Shown: positions 55,801 to 63,100 of the stretch, piece after piece
How positions within the stretch are numbered: position 1 is the first letter of the stretch
Layout of the letters: each line of letters opens with the position of its first letter
DNA from: Muribaculaceae bacterium
GTDB lineage: Bacteria; Bacteroidota; Bacteroidia; Bacteroidales; Muribaculaceae
Reading direction: 5' to 3'
Assembly: GCA_022510505.1 (NCBI GenBank)
Contig: JAFLTL010000004.1
Coordinates: forward strand, 1 to 64,000
Length of the DNA: 64,000 nt
Notes under the pieces: model-generated
The model's database searches: none
What the model saw: only the letters and a program-made list of their open reading frames with translations
Told to the model about the DNA's origin: nothing
Program-made: the position numbers and the translations under genes

Positions 55801-56297
55801 TGGCGACGGCTTTATACAGCGAAGGCGAGGAGGCGATGTCGCTGGTTGGCAGTGATTCGTTGAAATTTGATCCTGAGGCATATGCAAAAGACCGTTTTGA
55901 AAAATCGGCCGAGATTTTAGAGTTGATGATGGAGAAACTGCCGGTTAAACATTCTCCGTTCTCGATTCAGGTTGGTTTGGAGGTTGGAAATCTATATTCC
56001 TCCCTTTCGGAAAGTCTAAATCGGCCGGAGCTGAACGAGAAGGGCTTAGAGATTTTGAAGAACGAGATTTTGCGCTATGCTCCATATGAGCGTTATTACA
56101 GGGACTTGCGAAAGAGGGGATTGTATAACGGTTTGAGCAGGGCCGATAAATACATACCGATGTATACTGTGAGTCTGATAGAGAATTACTATCATAACGG
56201 TGGTGACCTGGACGATCTTGGAGATCGTTTAGACGCTCTCGGGATAGACATTTCGGCGCTTTTGGAAGCATCGAAGACGGGAACCTTGAAAGACTAA
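52836..56297 (+). CDS. DUF2723 (TMEM260-like) large membrane protein
   Basis: A protein of 1153 residues. The N-terminal half has about a dozen hydrophobic segments, starting with the DUF2723 signature IIGWFCFAVAAVTYLLTIEP, then ASFWDCPEFISQAFKLEVGH and PPGNPIFMLAGRF. The conserved FWDCPEF acidic loop is where GT-C glycosyltransferases place the catalytic Asp. The C-terminal half is soluble (FTNGDNDTFPLWYAQEVEG) with helical, TPR-like ends. The human relative TMEM260 is an O-mannosyltransferase, so a role in protein O-glycosylation is a reasonable inference. A second glycosyltransferase gene lies 0.9 kb downstream on the other strand. Confidence 0.85.
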   Translation: MKRYNLYNDIIGWFCFAVAAVTYLLTIEPTASFWDCPEFISQAFKLEVGHPPGNPIFMLAGRFFVNFAGGDVTKVAMAVNSMSALLSAGTILLLFWTITHFTRRLIVSDGAESVSVSQMIAIFGSGLCGALMYTWSDTFWFSAVEGEVYAFSSFCTALVVWLILKWENRADEAGSDRYLVLIAYVIGISIAVHLLNLLCIPAIALVVYYRKFRDTNAKGSLITLGLSAVIVALILYGLVPGFIEIAQYFELFFVNVLGASYNVGVLVYAILLVASLIWSVSCLYKCSDVRAIRFSFFISVLLSGIPFIGDSLWIAFILLCCLGFYLWGSKRLPVRILTLCSLSILVMFVGYSSYALLLIRSEANPPMNQNAPDNVFSLGSYLNREQYGENPLLYGQSFKSSIVYKIDPSSPGLASAYTTEGKTLYSKVVKEHPDDPDRYIETGKKLKYNWAPNMLFPRMYSSSSGHPQAYLDWIGAEESDLPYVEVENYLNPDGSPVTDSSGRPYTSYAQMPTQAQNLRYFVNYQLMYMYWRYFMWNFAGRQNDIQGQGEANRGNWISGIPFIDNPRLGDQSLLPADIGRDNKGHNVFYMLPLLLGLLGLIWQAFISKRGIEQFWVVFFLFFMTGVAIVLYLNQPPLQPRERDYAFAGSFYAYAIWVGMGVAAIWYMLNKWLVKPESGEKEKMTSTIVSSVVSILVALFIPLQVVSQTWDDHDRSGRYTTRDFGKNYLSSVDENGIIFTNGDNDTFPLWYAQEVEGYRTDVRVVNLSYLTTDWYVNQLKNPTYDAAAIGMQAKPSDYAYDKLQYTHFGENADNGGNMDALSALESLYNSAGKGNAELPTRNVYIPVDIDASVAEGVINPGEEAAADPFIFTKLPGSGLSLSGAISLDILATSAKNGWDRPVYVAMTVPTSYYLGMDNNLRNTGIAYQFTPIRSQNGAYDIAVNTDKMYRNVTEKFVWGGLDELGPDDEIYLDETVRRMVTTHRSSLLDLATALYSEGEEAMSLVGSDSLKFDPEAYAKDRFEKSAEILELMMEKLPVKHSPFSIQVGLEVGNLYSSLSESLNRPELNEKGLEILKNEILRYAPYERYYRDLRKRGLYNGLSRADKYIPMYTVSLIENYYHNGGDLDDLGDRLDALGIDISALLEASKTGTLKD

Positions 56298-57189
56298 AGG
56301 GATTAGAAGTTCCCACATAGAAAAGATTCGGCGATGGGTCCAAGGTGGTTTCCATGGGCCCATTTCCTATTTGTGCCGACATGCCGAGTTGAAATCGACA
56401 TTAGAGACGGTTTTGCCGGGTTGCAAGTCGATAGTTTGTTTTGCTTTTCCCTATGAAGGGTCGGTGGTTTACAAAAGCGGGAGGTTAAGAATAAGCCGTT
56501 ATGCGATAAGAGAAGACTACCACCGGGTTATAAGGGAAATTTTGAAGCCTATCTCGAAATTGATAGAAGATCAATGGGATTGCCGCACAAGGATTTGTGT
56601 AGACTCGGCGCCAGTGGCAGAAAAATACTGGGCAGTTTCGTCGGGGTTAGGTCGAATAGGGAGGAACGGTTTGTTATATGTTGAGGGCTACGGTTCGTTT
56701 GTGTTCCTTGGCGAGATTTTGTCGACAGCAAAGCTTGGGGTGTTGGATATACCGTTTTCCGGGACCTACCGGGTTTTGAATTTGGATGAAGAACGAACAG
56801 AAGATCCCGGGACCGAAGAGTTATGTGGTGACTGCAGGAGATGCATCACGGCATGTCCGGAGGGTGCCATCATGACAGGTGGAGAGATAGATTGCAACCG
56901 TTGCCGTTCGTCGCTTACGATAGAAAGCAGCGAACCGACGCTGGATGAAGGGTTAGTTTTAGGTAACCGTGTTTACGGTTGTGATATTTGCCAAGAGGTT
57001 TGCCCACTGAACGAAAACAGATTAAAGAGAGAATTGGAGGAAAATTTCTTTCCCGAGCGAAGTGGACTTCTTGAATTAAGGAAGGAGGATGTTCTTGGGA
57101 TGATTGAGGAGGAATTCGACCGGTTATTCCGTGGGACTCCCGTTCACCGTTTAGGTTTGGATAGATTACGAAGGAACTGCCAGAGTTGA
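56290..57189 (+). CDS. queG: epoxyqueuosine reductase, short N-terminus, start unresolved
   Basis: QueG reduces epoxyqueuosine to queuosine in tRNA, using cobalamin and two 4Fe-4S clusters. Visible are the cobalamin/active-site block ICVDSAPVAEKYWAVSSGLG with the catalytic Asp, two ferredoxin-type Cys sets (LCGDCRRCITACPEGA and GCDICQEVCPLNE), and the C-terminal FRGTPVHRLGLDRLRRN. Codons upstream of the TTG at 56371 still match the family (RRWVQGGFHGPISYLCRHAE), so translation should begin before it. However, no ATG, GTG or TTG exists back to the TGA at 56287. The first 20-25 residues of typical QueG are missing. Either a rare start (ATT 56302, ATA 56317) is used or the gene has lost its 5' end. 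Confidence 0.85.
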   Translation, partial: KTKGIRSSHIEKIRRWVQGGFHGPISYLCRHAELKSTLETVLPGCKSIVCFAFPYEGSVVYKSGRLRISRYAIREDYHRVIREILKPISKLIEDQWDCRTRICVDSAPVAEKYWAVSSGLGRIGRNGLLYVEGYGSFVFLGEILSTAKLGVLDIPFSGTYRVLNLDEERTEDPGTEELCGDCRRCITACPEGAIMTGGEIDCNRCRSSLTIESSEPTLDEGLVLGNRVYGCDICQEVCPLNENRLKRELEENFFPERSGLLELRKEDVLGMIEEEFDRLFRGTPVHRLGLDRLRRNCQS

Positions 57190-58148
57190 CGCGTGAGATT
57201 CCAGGCGCGTTTATTAGAAGAAATCAGTAGGACGATTTTACTTTTGAGAGACGGGTGAAAGTCCCATTGAGTGGCTTCCTGCATGAGCAGCTTTTTTCTC
57301 CCGGAGTCGGAAGCGTGGAAAGTTTGCATCAATAGGAAATGGAAGAATCGACGATAGGTTTTAGTGAGAGAACGGTGAGGGGTTTTAGTGACGAGTTCAA
57401 GTTGGCGGGTGAGTTTAACGGACCCGAAATAGAGGTCGAATATTTTATCAAATCGGGGAGAATTAGAAACTGAACGATCGTGGATTCGATATTCTAGAGA
57501 GATGCGGTCGATGAACCGGAATTTTCCGACAGTTGAGAGGAGCGTCACAAGCTGTAGGTCTTCGACGAAATATTGTGGATTCCGGAACAGAGGTTTATAT
57601 TGTTCGTAGAGTTTAATGAAAGCGTCGCGCCGGAACATTGCCGTGCAAAGGTGAACTACAGGTTCCGGAGGGTGTGTCAGGATGAGTTGGGTCAGGGAGT
57701 TTTGTGTTGCGGAATGAGGGAAAGGATACTTTTGTTTATTCCAAGGCGAGAAGGATTTGCCGTTTTCGACATTCCGGCAGATCCAATTGGTGTGGCATAG
57801 CACCACATCGTTATTATTGTCGAGGAGACTGGCCTGGAGAGAGAGTTTATCGGGATCGATCCATACGTCGTCGCCAGCGAGGTCGCAGATATATTCTCCC
57901 CGGCATTTGATCATGCAGTCATAGTAGTTATTGAGGATTCCCTTATTTGTTTTGTTTTGGAAAAGTTGAATTTTGCCGGGGAACTGTTGTTGCAATTGTC
58001 GGACGATTTGAGGAGTATTATCGGATGAAGCATCGTCGGCGACGAGTATTTCATAGGGGAAGTCACAATTTTGTCGGAGAATGGAGAGTAGTGTTTCCCT
58101 TATGGTGTTTTGTTGATTAAATGTAACAACAACGACAGAGACTTTCAC
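57144..58148 (-). CDS. family 2 glycosyltransferase
   Basis: A 334-residue GT-A enzyme that transfers a sugar from a nucleotide donor. The N-terminus MKVSVVVVTFNQQNTIRETL, the YEILVADDASSDNTPQIVRQ nucleotide site, and GEYICDLAGDDVWIDPDKLS (DXD-like, about residue 95) are clear. FVEDLQLVTLLSTVGKF holds the probable catalytic acid. The acceptor is unknown; O-antigen, capsule or protein glycan are possible. The gene overlaps the 3' end of convergent queG by 46 bases. The C-terminus is basic. Confidence 0.88.
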   Translation of the reverse strand: MKVSVVVVTFNQQNTIRETLLSILRQNCDFPYEILVADDASSDNTPQIVRQLQQQFPGKIQLFQNKTNKGILNNYYDCMIKCRGEYICDLAGDDVWIDPDKLSLQASLLDNNNDVVLCHTNWICRNVENGKSFSPWNKQKYPFPHSATQNSLTQLILTHPPEPVVHLCTAMFRRDAFIKLYEQYKPLFRNPQYFVEDLQLVTLLSTVGKFRFIDRISLEYRIHDRSVSNSPRFDKIFDLYFGSVKLTRQLELVTKTPHRSLTKTYRRFFHFLLMQTFHASDSGRKKLLMQEATQWDFHPSLKSKIVLLISSNKRAWNLTRQLWQFLRNLSKPKR

Positions 58149-58169
58149 TGAAAAAGAGAAGTTTTTTAT

Positions 58170-58178
58170 TAAATTTGC
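58170..58178 (+). promoter_or_regulatory. -7 box of the small-peptide/MATE/NRPS genes
   Basis: TAAATTTGC is an exact TAnnTTTG match, 39 bases before the small ORF. No further promoter-like element or terminator was seen in the short gaps before the MATE fusion and NRPS genes, so one transcript is likely. Confidence 0.6.
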
Positions 58179-58216
58179 ATAACAAAAATAAATAAATTAC
58201 TTAAAAAGAAAAAGCA

Positions 58217-58357
58217 ATGAGCAAGGAGCCAATGAAAAAGAACCAGCTATGGCTGGCGATAGGTTCGATAGCGTTAATCATCCTGCTGTTTGTTTGGCTA
58301 ACGATGGCCGATTTGTGGGGTGACACCGACGTAGCGGCCTTCATCAGTCCTCTATGA
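58217..58357 (+). CDS. 46-residue single-pass membrane peptide
   Basis: ATG to TGA encodes 46 residues: a short basic start (MSKEPMKKNQLW), one hydrophobic helix (LAIGSIALIILLFVWLTM) and an acidic end (ADLWGDTDVAAFISPL). It has its own upstream -7 box and precedes the MATE fusion gene by 53 bases. Small proteins of this layout (LW…helix…ADLWGDTD) appear to recur in Bacteroidales, from memory and not checked. It might be a membrane adaptor or regulator for the neighbouring transporter, but this is inference. Confidence 0.65.
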   Translation: MSKEPMKKNQLWLAIGSIALIILLFVWLTMADLWGDTDVAAFISPL

Positions 58358-58410
58358 TATTAGGAGGAGCTGTTGTCACGAATCGGGAATAAAAGGAAAA
58401 AAGAGGAGAG

Positions 58411-60168
58411 ATGGACGGAAGGAATCCCTATTTAATTTCAAAAGTACTAAAATCGTTTCTATGGGCTTCCGTTCTGGCGGCCGTATCGACACAATTAGCA
58501 ACGACGACGGACGCAATTGTAGTTGGTAACCTGATAGGACCGGATGCGATATCGGGGATCAATGTAGACATGCCAGTCATCACGCTGTTCACCTGCGTGA
58601 TGATTTTGTTTGGTATCGGTGCGAGTGTCGCGGCAGCGAAGGCAATAGGTAGCCGAGACCAACAGAGGGCCGACGGTATATTCACGTCGTGTTTGATCAG
58701 TTCGACCGGTGTTTGCATTGTATTGGCTTTATTTATATATATTTTCAGCGAGGAGATAGTAGAGCTTCTGACCGGAGGTAATGCGGGGATATCGTCGTAT
58801 GGTGTGATATATCTTCGCGTGATGTGTCTGGCGATGCCTTTCATGATGATAGCCTCCATCCTGGAGTATTTCGTGAGGACCGACGGAAATCCTCGGACAG
58901 TAATGACGGGAGTCATAGCCGGTAGCATAGTTAACCTGGTGTTGGACATAGTGTTCATTAAATTCTGTAACACGGGAATAGCAGGTTCTGCTTATGCGAC
59001 AGGGATCAACTATATCGTTACGATATTGGTTTGTCTGAGTCATTTTGGTTCGAAGAATTCGTCGTTGCGCTGGCGTTTAGACCTGAAGTATTTCTTCAAC
59101 TATGTCGGTTTGAGTGTTCAACAAGGTTTTGCGATGGCGATCAATACGTTCCTATTGTCGGTCAGCATCATGGCGTTGAACGCCATAGTGTTGTTTTCGC
59201 GTGGTTCGGAGGGGATGTATTGCTGGTCGGTTTGTTTGCAGGTGTTCATGATCATGCAGATGGTGTTGTCGGGAATCGGTTCGAGCATATTTTCCTTGGG
59301 AGGTATCCTGGTTGGTGAAGGCGACATGAAGGGCCTTTCGATATTGAATTTGAAGACGATCTTGTACACAGTAATAGCGATGGGAGCGGTGACGGCGTTC
59401 CTGTTGTCGGCTCCGGGAGAATTCGGGAGATTGTTCGGTAGCGGATTCACAGATGACGGAGGTACATTGTCGGCGGCTCTGCGGATTTACAGTTTGATGC
59501 TGATACCCTATTCAATTCTAGCCGAACTGCGATCAAATTACCAGATAATAGGTCGTTATTCTTTGAGTTTGTGGCTAAGCGTAGCCCAATTATTCATTAT
59601 GGTGCTGTTTGTGTGGGGTTTTTCCTTTCTATCGGGCAATGCGATATGGTGGGGTTTTCCGGCGTCATCGATTTGTTTGTTTGTCGGGGTGTTGATATAT
59701 TCGACGGTTACCGTTTCACGTCATCGCGGTGAATTACAGATTCTGACCTTGATTCCGAAGAATGAGAGTGTTCCGGCGTTGAATGTTTCGGTTAAGATTA
59801 CCGACAGTGATATAGAGAGTTCTATGTCAAAGATAGTTGACTTTCTGAAGGAAAATAATGTAGGCGAGGGAACGATATTTGATGTGAGACTGGCTTGTGA
59901 GGAGCTTTTGAACAACATCTTGCAACATGCTGTAAAGCGTAATGCGGAGAAACATTACATAGATGTTCATCTGCGATGTGAGCCATCGACAATAAACGTA
60001 TTGATAAAAGATGACGGCAAGGCATTTGATCCGACTTTGCCGCTCGAAGAAGATGACGAGCCCGGCAAACGGATAGGCTTGAGACTTGTGAACGGTTTGG
60101 GTGTTAAGATGAGTTACCGTTTCATGTATGACCAAAACACTGTTCAATTGATATTTCCACGAAACTAA
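58411..60168 (+). CDS. MATE-type transporter fused to an RsbW-like HATPase domain
   Basis: A protein of 585 residues. Residues 1 to about 440 form a MATE-family transporter with 12 hydrophobic segments (KSFLWASVLAAVSTQLATTT; GPDAISGINVDMPVITLFTC; FVRTDGNPRTVMTGVIAGS). Residues about 455-585 form a histidine-kinase-like ATPase domain of the RsbW/SpoIIAB type: N box DVRLACEELLNNILQHA (about 491), IKDDGKAFDP (about 531) and GKRIGLRLVNGLGVKM (about 552). No histidine-phosphorylation domain is present. RsbW-type domains phosphorylate STAS proteins or bind sigma factors, so transport could be coupled to a partner-switching circuit. The NRPS gene begins 18 bases later; the transporter may export its product. 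Confidence 0.88.
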   Translation: MDGRNPYLISKVLKSFLWASVLAAVSTQLATTTDAIVVGNLIGPDAISGINVDMPVITLFTCVMILFGIGASVAAAKAIGSRDQQRADGIFTSCLISSTGVCIVLALFIYIFSEEIVELLTGGNAGISSYGVIYLRVMCLAMPFMMIASILEYFVRTDGNPRTVMTGVIAGSIVNLVLDIVFIKFCNTGIAGSAYATGINYIVTILVCLSHFGSKNSSLRWRLDLKYFFNYVGLSVQQGFAMAINTFLLSVSIMALNAIVLFSRGSEGMYCWSVCLQVFMIMQMVLSGIGSSIFSLGGILVGEGDMKGLSILNLKTILYTVIAMGAVTAFLLSAPGEFGRLFGSGFTDDGGTLSAALRIYSLMLIPYSILAELRSNYQIIGRYSLSLWLSVAQLFIMVLFVWGFSFLSGNAIWWGFPASSICLFVGVLIYSTVTVSRHRGELQILTLIPKNESVPALNVSVKITDSDIESSMSKIVDFLKENNVGEGTIFDVRLACEELLNNILQHAVKRNAEKHYIDVHLRCEPSTINVLIKDDGKAFDPTLPLEEDDEPGKRIGLRLVNGLGVKMSYRFMYDQNTVQLIFPRN

Positions 60169-60186
60169 CCGAAAAAAATCATAACC

Positions 60187-63100
60187 ATGACAAACGCATA
60201 TTTACAACCCTATTTTGAGAATTTTGAAAAATTAGCCGACAAAGTGGCAATTGTAGAAGGTTCAGGGAGACGAACCACTTACGGTGAGTTGGGGGAGATG
60301 TCGCGCAAGATAGCGTCGGCGCTAACAAAGCTTGGTTTGCCGCAGGGGTCGTTCATTCCAATGTTGCTGAATCCGTCGGCCGAATATATAGCAGCTGAAC
60401 TTGGCACATGGATGGCTGGTCACGCGATAGTTCCAATGGGTCATAGTTTTCCAAAAGAGCGTATAGAGCATATAGTCAGGCACAGCGATGCACCATTGGT
60501 AATTGACGAGAATAAAGTCGAGGAATTACTGAAAGATTCGGGCGACGGTTATCCCGAGGGGAATTTGCCTTTGGAGAGTGATGCTCTGATAATATACACG
60601 AGCGGTTCAACAGGTGAGCCGAAAGGAATATTACACACGTTTGAGAGTTTGAATTACGGTAGGGCCTATTGTTTCGGTGAGCCCTTTACGGAGGATATAA
60701 AATGGGGGTCGGGCATACCGTTCTATTTCATTGCTGCCTTCCCAATTCATTTCAATGTGCTCAAAGGCGGCGGTGAGCTTCATTTGTTCAGTGACGAGGT
60801 TCGTTTCGACGTCAAGAAGATGGGGGATTATGTAGCATCGGAGGGTTTGACACACATGTTCATCAGTCCGTCGGTGTTGGGTAATTTCCATAACACTTCA
60901 AAGACGTTGAGAGTTGTCTATGCCGGTAGCGAGCGTTTGTCGGGTGAGTGTTCACGAGATGGTTATAAGCTGTATAACATCTACGGAATGAGTGAGATGG
61001 TTGGTGGAATAACTCCGTTCGCTGTTGATCGTCGCTATGATTCGACACCTATAGGTCGCCCGAGGGATGATGTGTTCCAGTATATGTTGGTGGATGATGA
61101 GGACCGTGAGGTTGCAGATGGAGAGACCGGAGAGCTGGTAGTCAAGGGTAAATTCACTAAGGGATATTATAAAGATCCAGAAAAGACCGACCGATTGTAC
61201 CGCAACGGTTGGCTTCATACGGGAGATCTGATGAGGCGTTTGCCCGACGGAAATCTTTTGTATGTGAACCGAAAGGACTGGATGGTGAAGATAAACGGCC
61301 AGAGGGTTGAACCAGGAGAGGTGGAAGCCTCTATGAAACGATTACCCGGTGTTAAGAATGCGATAGTAAAAGGTTTTACAGGCAAGAGTGGTAGTCAATA
61401 TTTGTGTGGATATTTCATCCCCGAAGAAGGGTCGGAGATTACATCGTCAGAGATCAGAGAAAAGTTGTCGAAAAAACTACCTCCGTATATGGTTCCATTG
61501 CATCTTACAAAAATGGAATCGTTTCCGTTGTTACCGAACGGGAAGGTAAACCGAAAAATACTGTTGCCGCCTGACTCATCGGAATTGTCGAGCAATTATA
61601 TAGCTCCTGAAACAGACGTGGAGAAGGAATTGTGTGATGCGTTTGCGAAAGTGTTCAAGATGGATCGGGTTGGCGCAGAGGATGATTTTTTCATGCTTGG
61701 TGGGGATAGTATCAAAGTGATGGCCCTCCAACAGTCGGCTTCGGGCTTAAGTCTTACCGCAAAAATTATATACAGTGGTCGCACTCCGCGCAAGATAGCC
61801 TCGATGCTTGAGTCGGCAGCACCAGAAGAAGCCGAATTAGATTTATCGTCAGGTGTACCCTTATCGCAGACCCAACTGGGTATCTATGCCGAGACGATGT
61901 CTAGGAAAGGCGAAGCGGCCTATAACAATCCGTTGCTTTTGAAGTTAGGTAAAAATGTAGAGGCGGAACGACTAGGCAAAGCAGTAGAAGCGGTCATAGC
62001 GGCGCATCCGTTTGTAAATTTAAAAATTCGTCAAGACGAGGATGGCAATCCGCTGATGTTTCCAAATGATGGAGGTTATGAACAGTCGATCGAGGTGATA
62101 AGCGAGAAAGAGCTGCTTGCCAAAAAGGATTCATTAATCGAGCCTTTTGATCTTTTAGAGGGACCTTTGTTCCGAATCAGGATTTTCAAGACGGACAAAG
62201 GGGTATATCTGTTTACCGATTTCCATCATATCATATATGACGGCACTTCGATGACGATATTCAGGGATGACTTAAACAAGGCTTATAATGGTGAAATTCC
62301 TGAGAAGGAGACTTACACAGGTTTCAATGTTGCTCACGCTGAGTCGCTTCAACGTCGATCGAAGATTTATGATGAAGCAAAGGGATGGTATCTTGACACT
62401 TTTGGTGGCATAGATCTTGACAGTCAACCTATTGCAGACAAGAGCGGAAATGAAACGGAATATTCCGATTTGGATTATGAGCTCGATGTTGAAGCGGAGA
62501 CGGTAGAGCGATACAGTGAAAGACTGGGTGTTACTCCCAACATATTGGTTTTAGGAGCATTTTCACGTTTGCTGGGTCTTTTCACAGGCACAAACGAGTC
62601 GCTGTTTGCGACAATTTATAACGGGAGATCCTCGGGGCAGTTGAACCGAACGATAGACATGTTGGTAAAGACGTTGCCGGTTTATAGCCGATGGGATTCG
62701 GACACAGTGGTTTCGGAGTGGCTCAAACAGTTGAAGGAGCAATTGATGAACTCGATGCTTCACGACATTTACTCATTTGCGGAACTTGCTGCGACGACTT
62801 CGGTAACGAGTAATGTCCTGTTTGCTTATCAGAGTGACTTGCTGGAGGTTGGAGAGTATTGCGGTGAGCCAGCCGAGCAAGTGTTTCTGAAGCGGAATGC
62901 GACGGGATCTCCTCTTGACTTTCAGGTGTTTGTCAGAAACGGAAAGTTGGTTTTGCACTGTGAATATATGTCGAATATCTATTCGGCAGAATTCATAGGC
63001 GAGATGTCATCGAGTTATGGAGCGATACTCAGGTCGATGCTTACCGCCACATTGATGAATGAGGTGGAGTTGCTGACAGAGTCGACATTAGAGAAACTGG

